NCBI GenBank assembly: GCA_963792075.1
Contig: CAWBUW010000011.1
Location: 62,001-126,000 of the forward strand
Origin: CAWBUW01 sp963792075
GTDB taxonomy: Bacteria; Chloroflexota; Anaerolineae; Anaerolineales; UBA4823
Reading direction: 5' to 3'
DNA: 64,000 bases
The stretch's first letter is position 1. Each line of letters starts with the position of its first letter. Below, in pieces: positions 35,165-42,248 of the stretch. The notes beneath the pieces were generated by a model. That model saw only the letters and a list, made by a program, of their open reading frames with translations. It was not told the DNA's origin and made no database searches. The position numbers and the translations under genes are program-made.

Positions 35165-36359
35165 TAACTTTAAGAAGACCCTAAAGGTCTCCAAGACCTT
35201 TAGGGTCTCCTCCTCTTCCTCCTTCTGGCCTTTCTTCTTCAATATTTTCAATTATGCCAGCTTCGCCTGCCTGGCGCCTTTCATCGTGCTGTTCTACCAG
35301 GGATTGGGCTTCAGCGGCGCGCAGATCGGCGTGCTGATCGGCGTGACCCCGCTGATCACGCTGGTCGCTTCGCCTCTGTGGACCGGGCTGGCCGACACGC
35401 GCCGGCTGCACCGCCCGATAATGACCTTCGGTCTGCTGGCGGGCGCGGTCGTCGTGGCGCTGATCCCCCGCTTTCATACCTTCCTGCCCATCCTGCTCCT
35501 GGTGGTGCTGCTCCAGATCGCCTTCGCGCCGATCGCTCCCCTGGTCGACTCTGCCTCCATGCACATGTTGGGCGACCGGCGTGATATGTACGGCCGCGTG
35601 CGCCTGGGCGGCACGATCGGTTATGGCGTGGCGGTTGCCATCGCCGGGGGATTGGTACAGAAAAACGGCCTGACTTTCGCCTTCTACGCTTCCGCGGTCC
35701 TGGCCCTCATTGGGCTGCTCATCAGCCAGAAGCTGGTACACGGCCCTGCCCAGGCGGCGCAGAGTGACCGCGGCAGTATACGCCAGCTCCTGGCCTCCCC
35801 CCGCTGGCTGGTCTTCCTGGCGGTTGCCTTTGCCAACGGGCTGGCAGTCGCGGCGAACAATTCCTTTCTCTTCCCTTTCCTGAAAGAGCTCGGCGCCAAC
35901 GAGATGCTGATGGGCTTCATCCTCACCCTGGGGACGATTTCCGAGGTGCCGGTGCTCTTCTTTGGCAACCGGCTGGTCAAGTGGTTCAGCCCTTACCGCC
36001 TGTTCCTGCTGGGCACTTTCGTCACCGGCGCTCGCTTCTTGCTGTTTGCACTCGCCACCTCGCCGGCGCTGATCCTGATCCTGCAGGTTTTCGGAGGCCT
36101 GACCTTCACCGCCATGTGGATCGGCGCGGTAGCCTATGCCTACGAGAACGCTCCCGCCGGTTTCAGCGCCACCGCCCAGGGGCTGCTCAGCGCCACGGTT
36201 TTCGGTTTTGGAATCGCCGTGGGCGGCTTCTCCGGCGGCCTGCTGCTCGACGCCGCCGGCGGCCGCGGCCTGTTCACCATCTTCGGCCTGGTCACCCTCG
36301 CCATTTTGGGCCTGGCAATGTGGGCAAACACCAGGATAGAGCCTAAAGGATCATATTGA
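35148..36359 (+). CDS. MFS transporter (LacY/MFS_1-like)
   Basis: About 403 residues with twelve hydrophobic segments. It begins, after a polar N-terminus, FWPFFFNIFNYASFACLAPF, with the family loop WTGLADTRRLHRP between helices 2 and 3. Substrate unknown; the family includes sugar and nucleoside symporters. The N-terminal 10-20 residues (KKTLKVSKTFRV) are encoded by the REP hairpin at 35176-35208, and no start codon lies between the hairpin and the first helix. Translation must therefore start before the hairpin, at ATG 35148 or 35121, overlapping the transposase end. Confidence 0.85.
   Translation: MTEKNDNFKKTLKVSKTFRVSSSSSFWPFFFNIFNYASFACLAPFIVLFYQGLGFSGAQIGVLIGVTPLITLVASPLWTGLADTRRLHRPIMTFGLLAGAVVVALIPRFHTFLPILLLVVLLQIAFAPIAPLVDSASMHMLGDRRDMYGRVRLGGTIGYGVAVAIAGGLVQKNGLTFAFYASAVLALIGLLISQKLVHGPAQAAQSDRGSIRQLLASPRWLVFLAVAFANGLAVAANNSFLFPFLKELGANEMLMGFILTLGTISEVPVLFFGNRLVKWFSPYRLFLLGTFVTGARFLLFALATSPALILILQVFGGLTFTAMWIGAVAYAYENAPAGFSATAQGLLSATVFGFGIAVGGFSGGLLLDAAGGRGLFTIFGLVTLAILGLAMWANTRIEPKGSY
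35176..35208. repeat. 33-bp REP hairpin, CCCTAAAGG family (copy 3)
   Basis: AGACCCTAAAGGTCT-CCA-AGACCTTTAGGGTCT. It lies 12 bp after the transposase stop and inside the 5' codons of the MFS gene. It shares the GGTCT/AGACC inner stem with copy 2. Confidence 0.92.
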
Positions 36360-36361
36360 AG

Positions 36362-36410
36362 ATTGGGTGCAGTGGGTGCGGCGAAGCCGCACCCACTGCA
36401 CCCAATTTTT
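36362..36410. terminator. Strong terminator between convergent genes
   Basis: Perfect 21-bp arms (ATTGGGTGCAGTGGGTGCGG then C) around GAA, followed on the plus strand by TTTTTATTATTT. It has the same 3-nt loop form as the palindrome family, but here the T tract supports real termination of the MFS gene. Confidence 0.75.
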
Positions 36411-36411
36411 A

Positions 36412-37593
36412 TTATTTGGCGCCCTTCCGGGTCTGCACGTCGAAGATGACCGCGCCGGTAAGCACCAGGGCCCGGACGATGTACTGGATGGAGATGTCCC
36501 AGCCCAGCAGGTTCATCCCGTTGGTCAGGGAGGCCATCACCAAGGCGCCGAGGATCGACCCGGTCACCTTGCCGAAGCCGCCGGTCACGGCTACGCCGCC
36601 GACAAATGCTGCCGCGACGGCATCGAATTCCATCCCTGCTCCGGCAATCGTCGTGGCAGACCGCAGCCAGGAAGCATACAGGACACCCGATAGGGCGGTG
36701 AGCAGGCCCATCGAGCCAAAGACGAAGAAGGTGATCTTCTTGACGCTGATACCGTTCAGCTCGGCGGCCTCTGGGTTTCCGCCGACCGCGTAGATATGCC
36801 GGCCGATGACGGTCCGGGTCGTGATGAAAGCATAAAGGAGAACCACGATCAAAAGGACCACAGCAGCCCAGGAGAGACCCTGGTATCCCGCCAGGACCCA
36901 GGTAATGCCGGCGATCACAAGCGACACGAAGGCCAGCTTCAGGATGAACATGTTCTGCGGCAGGACTTCGAAATGGTAGGCCTGCGTCTTTTTGCGGTTG
37001 TTGATTTCGCCCAGGATGAATAGAAGGATGGCCAATAATCCCAGGAGCAGGGTTACTTTGTGTACTCCCGGCAAAATGCCAATATCGGGAAAATCGGGAA
37101 TAAAGCCATTGCCCAGGGCATTGAAAATGTCGTTCTCGATGATGATCGTGCCCGTGCTCCGGGTGGCAAGCTGCAAGGCTCCCCGGTAACCCAGCCATCC
37201 GGCAAGGGTAGCAACAAAGGCCGGGATTTTCATCTGCGCTACCAGGAAAGCGGTTACCAGCCCGGCGACAGTTCCTAGCGCCAGGACGAGCGGTATGGTC
37301 GCATAAACAGGCAGGTGCCAGTACTTCAGAGAAATTGCTGCGACGGCGCCGAGGAAGCCGGCGAGATATCCGACCGAAAGATCGATGTGCCGGATGACGA
37401 GCACCAGGGTCATGCCAACCGCCAATACGGCAATATAGCTCATCGCATTGACCAGGTTGCCGATGTTCCTCGACGAGACAAAGACGCCTTTTGTCGTGAT
37501 GGTGAAGAAGATGACAATCGCCAGAAAGGCGATATACATGCCGTATTCACGGATGTTGTGTTGTTGGGTTTTCAGTATATCTTTAAAAGACAT
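36412..37593 (-). CDS. Sugar ABC transporter permease (XylH/FrcC-like)
   Basis: 393 residues with about ten hydrophobic segments and the BPD_transp_2 family look: GVFVSSRNIGNLVNAMSYIAVLAVGMTLVL, then RHIDLSVGYLAGFLGAVAA, and near the end GAGMEFDAVAAAFVGGVAVTGGFGKVTGSILGALVM. It forms the channel of the sugar importer with the ATPase encoded 20 bp upstream and the duplicated binding protein. The fused ABC-kinase encoded at 42249-43847 may also contact it (inference). Confidence 0.92.
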   Translation of the reverse strand: MSFKDILKTQQHNIREYGMYIAFLAIVIFFTITTKGVFVSSRNIGNLVNAMSYIAVLAVGMTLVLVIRHIDLSVGYLAGFLGAVAAISLKYWHLPVYATIPLVLALGTVAGLVTAFLVAQMKIPAFVATLAGWLGYRGALQLATRSTGTIIIENDIFNALGNGFIPDFPDIGILPGVHKVTLLLGLLAILLFILGEINNRKKTQAYHFEVLPQNMFILKLAFVSLVIAGITWVLAGYQGLSWAAVVLLIVVLLYAFITTRTVIGRHIYAVGGNPEAAELNGISVKKITFFVFGSMGLLTALSGVLYASWLRSATTIAGAGMEFDAVAAAFVGGVAVTGGFGKVTGSILGALVMASLTNGMNLLGWDISIQYIVRALVLTGAVIFDVQTRKGAK

Positions 37594-37613
37594 GTCGAGC
37601 CTCCCGGCGTAGG

Positions 37614-38399
37614 TTAACCTGCTGCTGTGCTGGCAAAGTCATCCCGAGCGCCAATCATATAGGCCACCACCCGCTCGCGGAATTCATCGATGCTGCCCTC
37701 AACCGGGCAGTCGCGCACCTTGCGGCCGTTGCGCATCACCATCAACCGGTCGCTCACGCTGTAGATATCTTCCAGGCGGTGGCTGATGATGATGATCGAA
37801 GCGCCCTGCGCCTTGAGCTCACGCACCAGGTCAAGCACTTTCTGGATGGCTGCCACGCTCAAGGCCGCCGTGGGCTCGTCCATGATGATGACCTTGGAGT
37901 TGAAAGCTGTGGCGCGGGCAATGGCCACAGCCTGGCGCTGTCCGCCGGAAAGCCTTTCGACCATCAAGCGCACGGAGGGGATGTCAATCTTGAGGCGGCC
38001 CAGCAGGCGCTGGGCCTCTTGCTCCATATGATGGCTGTCCAGGACGCCAAACGGGCCGAGGTTTGTGCCGACCGATTCTCGTCCCAGGAAAACGTTGGAG
38101 GTCACGTCCAGGTTGTTGGCCAGGGCCAGGTCCTGATAGACCATCTCGATGCCCAGGCGGCGCGCATGCAAGGGATCGGTCAGATGGGCTTTCTTGCCCT
38201 CGATGAGGATGTGTCCTTCCTCAGGGATATAGGCCCCACTGAGCACCTTCATCAGCGTGGATTTGCCGGCAGCGTTGTCGCCGACCAAACCCAACACTTC
38301 ACCGTGGTGCAATACCAGGTCTATCCCTCGCAGCGCCTGGACAGCAGCAAAGCTCTTCCGGATATTCTGCATTTCCACGACGGGTGTAGTTTCTGCCAT
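37614..38399 (-). CDS. Sugar ABC transporter ATPase, single domain (XylG/FrcA-like)
   Basis: 261 residues, one ATPase domain rather than the fused double domain of XylG/RbsA. Walker A GDNAAGKST, Q-loop MVYQDLALANNLDV, signature LSGGQRQA, Walker B VIIMDEPTAALS, H-loop IIISHRLEDIY: fully catalytic. It works with the permease encoded directly downstream. Comparison with the ABC half of the kinase fusion shows shared family features (RRLGIE, VFLGRE) that survive there although the catalytic residues do not. Confidence 0.94.
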   Translation of the reverse strand: MAETTPVVEMQNIRKSFAAVQALRGIDLVLHHGEVLGLVGDNAAGKSTLMKVLSGAYIPEEGHILIEGKKAHLTDPLHARRLGIEMVYQDLALANNLDVTSNVFLGRESVGTNLGPFGVLDSHHMEQEAQRLLGRLKIDIPSVRLMVERLSGGQRQAVAIARATAFNSKVIIMDEPTAALSVAAIQKVLDLVRELKAQGASIIIISHRLEDIYSVSDRLMVMRNGRKVRDCPVEGSIDEFRERVVAYMIGARDDFASTAAG

Positions 38400-38440
38400 A
38401 GGATTCGAGCTCCTCCTTTATGAAATTATACTAAAAAATA

Positions 38441-38474
38441 GTGTTGTGTGCGGGCGTATGCCCGCACACAACAC
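38441..38474. repeat. Palindrome between binding protein and ATPase genes
   Basis: 15-bp arms GTGTTGTGTGCGGGC around GTAT. It lies between the binding-protein stop and the ATPase start on the same strand, where it could lower expression of the ATPase and permease relative to the binding protein. Confidence 0.75.
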
Positions 38475-38512
38475 ATAGATAGTCCTACTTCACAGCAGCA
38501 CCCAATAAACTG

Positions 38513-40726
38513 TTAAGGTAGCCCGGTAAACTCGCTGGCCTTGTAGTAGCCAGAGTCGATCAGGGCAGCCTTGACGTTGCTCTTGTCAACCGTAACGACC
38601 GCAGACGGCTTGGCGGGGACGTCGATCTTGCCGTTGTTGTAGGTGGTGGTCTTTTCAGGGGTCTTGCCCTCGAGATAGGCAATGGCAGCCGTGATTGCAT
38701 CGCTGACCAGCGTGCGGACGTCCTTGAGCACGGTCATGGACTGCTTGCCGTCGATGATGTACTGCACCGAGGGGATCTCGGCGTCCTGTCCGGTGACGAC
38801 GTAGGCTGTGACGTCCTTGTCAGCGCCGAACACGTCGGCAATGGCTCGCGCCGTGCCATCGTTCGGGGCCAGGATGAACACGTTGCCCTTGTCGGCAGCA
38901 GCAGCCGCCGTCAGGTTGGCCTCGGCCAGGTTCTTGGCCACGTCGAACTTCCACTCGGTGGTCACCTGCCCGATGATCTTGCCCATCTCGTCGCGGGTCA
39001 GCGTCGCCTTGCTCTGCAGGGCGACCGCTTCGCTGGAGTTCTTGATCACGAAGGTCCCGTCGGCGATCTTGGGCTGCAAGACATTCCAGGCGCCTTCGAA
39101 GAACAGGAAGGCATTGTTGTCAGAGGCCGCACCGGCGTACAGGTAGAGCGGGTTGCCCGCTCCGCTGGCCTTATCCACCAGGTACTGCGCCTGCGCTTCG
39201 CCAACCGATACGCTGTCGAAAGTCACGTAGTAGTCGACGGCGTCCGTCTCGCGGATCAGGCGGTCATAAGAGATCACCTTTACCCCGGCAGCCCTGGCTT
39301 CCGCGGCAGCAGCCGCGGCGGCCGTAGCGTCCTGCGGGCAGATGATGATGACTTTGACACCCTTGGCGATCAGCGCTTCGACATTGGCTTTTTCTTTGGC
39401 GGAGTCACCCTGGCTGAACAGGATCTCGACTTCGTAGCCGGCCGCGGTGAGTGCTTCTTTGAAGCGGGTCTCGTCCTGGATCCAGCGTGGCTCATCCTTG
39501 GTGGGGAGCACGATACCTACGGAAAGCTTGCCTGCGGCAGGAGCCGCAGCGCCGCCTTCGAGCCCGGTAAACTCGCTGGCCTTGTAGTAGCCAGAGTCGA
39601 TCAGGGCAGCCTGGACGTTGCTCTTGTCAACCGTAACCACCGCAGACGGCTTGGCGGGGACGTCGATCTTACCGTTGTTGTAGGTGGTGGTCTTTTCAGG
39701 GGTCTTGCCCTCGAGATAGGCAATGGCAGCCGTGATTGCATCGCTGACCAGCGTGCGGACGTCCTTGAGCACGGTCATGGACTGCTTGCCGTCGATGATG
39801 TACTGCACCGAGGGGATCTCGGCGTCCTGTCCGGTGACGACGTAGGCTGTGACGTCCTTGTCAGCGCCGAACACGTCGGCAATGGCTCGCGCCGTGCCAT
39901 CGTTCGGGGCCAGGATGAACACGTTGCCCTTGTCGGCAGCAGCAGCCGCCGTCAGGTTGGCCTCGGCCAGGTTCTTGGCCACGTCGAACTTCCACTCGGT
40001 GGTCACCTGCCCGATGATCTTGCCCATCTCGTCGCGGGTCAGCGTCGCCTTGCTCTGCAGGGCGACCGCTTCGCTGGAGTTCTTGATCACGAAGGTCCCG
40101 TCGGCGATCTTGGGCTGCAAGACATTCCAGGCGCCTTCGAAGAACAGGAAGGCGTTGTTGTCAGAGGCCGCACCGGCGTACAGGTAGAGCGGGTTGCCCG
40201 CTCCGCTGGCCTTGTCCACCAGGTACTGCGCCTGCGCTTCGCCAACCGATACGCTGTCGAAGGTCACGTAGTAGTCGACGGCGTCCGTCTCGCGGATCAG
40301 GCGGTCATAAGAGATCACCTTTACCCCGGCAGCCCTGGCTTCCGCGGCAACAGCCGCGGCAGCGGTAGCATCCTGCGGGGTGATGATGAGGACTTTGACA
40401 CCCTTGGCGATCAGCGCTTCGACATTGGCTTTTTCTTTGGCGGAGTCACCCTGGCTGAACAGGATCTCGACTTCGTAGCCAGCCTTGGTGAGGGCTTCTT
40501 TGAAGCGGGTCTCGTCCTGGATCCAGCGCGGCTCATCCTTGGTGGGCAGCACGATACCTACGGAAAGCTTGGTTCCGGCGGCGGCGGGGGGGGCTTCCGT
40601 GGCGGCGGCAGGGGCTTTGGTGGCGGGGGCTGCCGTGGTGGCGGCTGGTCCGGTGCAAGCAGATAGAATAGTTGCAGCGATGAACAGAACAGCCAACAAA
40701 CTATTGAGTTTACTCTTCTTAAACAT
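38513..40726 (-). CDS. Tandemly duplicated sugar-binding lipoprotein (ChvE/XylF-like)
   Basis: 737 residues with two nearly identical periplasmic-binding-protein domains in one frame. A lipobox (ATILSAC) and an Ala/Pro linker precede copy 1 (about residues 53-387). A 12-residue Gly/Ala linker (LEGGAAAPAAG) leads into copy 2 (400-737). Each copy starts KLSVGIVLPTKDEPRWIQDE and contains SYDRLIRETDAVDYYVTFD and APNDGTARAIADVFGADKD, as in ChvE/XylF sugar-binding proteins. A normal family member has one domain of about 340 residues. AGGAGGATTG precedes the ATG. It is first in the sugar importer operon. Confidence 0.88.
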   Translation of the reverse strand: MFKKSKLNSLLAVLFIAATILSACTGPAATTAAPATKAPAAATEAPPAAAGTKLSVGIVLPTKDEPRWIQDETRFKEALTKAGYEVEILFSQGDSAKEKANVEALIAKGVKVLIITPQDATAAAAVAAEARAAGVKVISYDRLIRETDAVDYYVTFDSVSVGEAQAQYLVDKASGAGNPLYLYAGAASDNNAFLFFEGAWNVLQPKIADGTFVIKNSSEAVALQSKATLTRDEMGKIIGQVTTEWKFDVAKNLAEANLTAAAAADKGNVFILAPNDGTARAIADVFGADKDVTAYVVTGQDAEIPSVQYIIDGKQSMTVLKDVRTLVSDAITAAIAYLEGKTPEKTTTYNNGKIDVPAKPSAVVTVDKSNVQAALIDSGYYKASEFTGLEGGAAAPAAGKLSVGIVLPTKDEPRWIQDETRFKEALTAAGYEVEILFSQGDSAKEKANVEALIAKGVKVIIICPQDATAAAAAAAEARAAGVKVISYDRLIRETDAVDYYVTFDSVSVGEAQAQYLVDKASGAGNPLYLYAGAASDNNAFLFFEGAWNVLQPKIADGTFVIKNSSEAVALQSKATLTRDEMGKIIGQVTTEWKFDVAKNLAEANLTAAAAADKGNVFILAPNDGTARAIADVFGADKDVTAYVVTGQDAEIPSVQYIIDGKQSMTVLKDVRTLVSDAITAAIAYLEGKTPEKTTTYNNGKIDVPAKPSAVVTVDKSNVKAALIDSGYYKASEFTGLP
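38520..40601 (-). repeat. Direct tandem repeat, period 1,041 bp
   Basis: The block starting AGCCCGGTAAACTCGCTGG at about 38520 recurs at about 39561, and matching positions are offset by exactly 1,041 bp (347 codons). By eye there are about twenty differences, many of them clustered near the N-terminal domain ends; the central part is almost identical. This indicates recent duplication or continuing gene conversion. Confidence 0.88.
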
Positions 40727-40779
40727 TTACAATCCTCCTGGGATTAGGGCTCTCTGGGAATCGCCGTGGTAGGGCGGTT

Positions 40780-40824
40780 ATGTGGGGGTGTTTTGCGGGC
40801 AAAGCCCGCAAAACACCCCCACAT
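40780..40824. repeat. Triplet-loop palindrome (GTTTTG type)
   Basis: 21-bp arms (ATGTGGGGGTGTTTTGCGGG then C) around AAA, upstream of the binding-protein gene. The flanks GGGCGGTTATGTGGGG and GCCCTTTGTC are shared with the copy at 49472-49530, though the arms differ. Confidence 0.85.
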
Positions 40825-40939
40825 CTGCCCTTTGTCACGGCAGCTCCCAATGAGCCGGGATTAGTTGAGGTGCACTAAAAGGTTATTATGGGGTTGTGTT
40901 TTGCAAATATTATGAGTATGCAGCATCTACCTCCTTTTC

Positions 40940-40968
40940 TTTACGGACATATTCGCATACGATATAAT
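40940..40968 (+). promoter_or_regulatory. Candidate promoter of the response regulator
   Basis: TTTACG (40940-40945), a 17-bp spacer and TATAAT (40963-40968). The gene starts at 41143, which leaves a leader of about 165 nt holding three inverted repeats (40994-41025, 41036-41057, 41065-41109). Confidence 0.5.
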
Positions 40969-40993
40969 TATATGAAACTAACCAGTCCACTTC

Positions 40994-41025
40994 AACCCTG
41001 CCATCCCCTTGTTGTTGGCAGGGTT
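40994..41025 (+). promoter_or_regulatory. Leader hairpin
   Basis: AACCCTGCCA and TGGCAGGGTT form a 10-bp stem with a 12-nt loop, followed by TCCTCCTC. It differs in form from the intergenic palindromes (larger loop). It is possibly a terminator of unknown transcripts or a regulatory leader element. Confidence 0.4.
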
Positions 41026-41035
41026 TCCTCCTCAT

Positions 41036-41057
41036 CTCTAGGGGAATTCCCCTAGAG
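41036..41057. promoter_or_regulatory. Perfect 22-bp palindrome, candidate operator
   Basis: CTCTAGGGGAA and its exact complement meet without a loop, 86 bp before the response regulator start. Zero-loop symmetry fits a dimeric DNA-binding protein, such as a LuxR-type regulator, better than an RNA hairpin. Autoregulation by the adjacent gene product is an inference. Confidence 0.5.
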
Positions 41058-41064
41058 GATTTAA

Positions 41065-41109
41065 TAGGGTGTTTTGTGCGGCAGCTTCGCTGCCGCACAA
41101 AACACCCTA
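41065..41109. repeat. Triplet-loop palindrome (GTTTTG type)
   Basis: Perfect 21-bp arms (TAGGGTGTTTTGTGCGGCAG then C) around TTC, ending 33 bp before the response regulator start. Confidence 0.85.
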
Positions 41110-41142
41110 CCTCTTCCACGGTAATTCCTGGAGAGCCTGAAA

Positions 41143-42195
41143 ATGTCCATGGTAAAAACCCTGTTAGCCGACGACCACGCTTTGATCCGCACTGGTTTGC
41201 GCGACGCCTTAACCAGCCTGTCGGGCATCGAAATTGTGGGGGAGGTTGGCAACGGGCCGGATTTGATGGAAGCGGTGGAAAAGCTGCGCCCGGATTTACT
41301 GGTGATGGACGTCAACATGCCGGACTTCGAGCCGGTGGCCGCGGTCAACAAGATCCGGGCGGCTCAGCCGGCGCTGAAGATCCTGGTAGTCAGCGCTTAT
41401 GACGACCAATCCTACGTGGTGGGTCTGCTCACTGCGGGTGTGAACGGATACCATCTCAAAGACCAGCCCCTTTCTGATCTTCAACTGGCAGTGCAGCGTA
41501 TCTTGGATGGGGGGCGCTGGATTTCAGATCCCCTGGTGGACCGGCTGGTGGAATATCATTCAACCGCGGCAAACTCAAGCTCCGCGCTCACCCGCCGCCA
41601 GCGAGAGCTGTTGTACTTTCTGACCCTGGGCTATAACAACCAGAAGATTGCGCTGGTGATGAACTTGAGCATCAAGACGGTGGAGAACCACCTGACCGCA
41701 CTCTACCGGGCGATCGGGGTGGAAAGCCGCCTGGAGGCCAATAACTACGCCAGCCACCACTCCGAATTGTTGTTGAATATCGAACACGGCAAGCAGCCGA
41801 AAGAGTCAGAGGCTTATTCCGCAGGCAGCTTCACCGTGCTGGTGGTCGATGACAACCAGCGCTTTCGCGCTCAGTTGGGGAAGATGGTGGGCAGGGCGCA
41901 CCCGGCCGCATCATTATATGGGGCGGAGGACACCGCCGAAGCCGTGCGCATAGCTGAGCAAGTCAAGCCCAGCCTGGCTTTTATCGACGTGGTGCTGCGA
42001 GAAGAAGATGGCATCCAATGCGCCCGCTCCATTAAAAAGGTTTCGCCTGCTACACGCATGATCTTGATCAGCGCTTACCCTGACCGCGAATTCCGCCGGA
42101 TTGGGTTGAATGCCGGCGCCGTGGCATTTTTGGATAAAAAAGACATCGACGCGGCTGCCGTCCGGCAGGTCGTCGAAGACGCTCTGGCAAGTTAA
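41143..42195 (+). CDS. Response regulator with REC-HTH-REC architecture
   Basis: 350 residues. Receiver 1 (about 4-120) has acidic residues LLADDH and phospho-acceptor Asp56 in LLVMDVNMP. A LuxR/GerE helix-turn-helix lies at about 148-205 (LTRRQRELLYFLTLGYNNQKIALVMNLS, IKTVENHLTALYRAIGV). A second receiver (about 228-350) starts FTVLVVDDNQRF, with Asp in LAFIDVVLREEDG and a Lys near AFLDKKD. Normal NarL regulators end after the HTH; the second C-terminal receiver is unusual. It converges on the ABC-kinase fusion gene, whose HisKA_3 domain is the expected partner type for a NarL regulator. A start at 41143 is used; MVKTLLADD 6 bp later is the alternative. Confidence 0.9.
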   Translation: MSMVKTLLADDHALIRTGLRDALTSLSGIEIVGEVGNGPDLMEAVEKLRPDLLVMDVNMPDFEPVAAVNKIRAAQPALKILVVSAYDDQSYVVGLLTAGVNGYHLKDQPLSDLQLAVQRILDGGRWISDPLVDRLVEYHSTAANSSSALTRRQRELLYFLTLGYNNQKIALVMNLSIKTVENHLTALYRAIGVESRLEANNYASHHSELLLNIEHGKQPKESEAYSAGSFTVLVVDDNQRFRAQLGKMVGRAHPAASLYGAEDTAEAVRIAEQVKPSLAFIDVVLREEDGIQCARSIKKVSPATRMILISAYPDREFRRIGLNAGAVAFLDKKDIDAAAVRQVVEDALAS

Positions 42196-42199
42196 AAAG

Positions 42200-42248
42200 T
42201 TTGGGGGTTCAGCCCGCTGTGCTTTGCACAGCGGGCTGAACCCCCAAA
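42200..42248. terminator. Palindrome between convergent regulator and kinase genes
   Basis: Perfect 23-bp arms (TTTGGGGGTTCAGCCCGCTG then TGC) around TTT. It begins 4 bp after the regulator stop and abuts the kinase stop. It probably terminates both genes. Confidence 0.75.
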
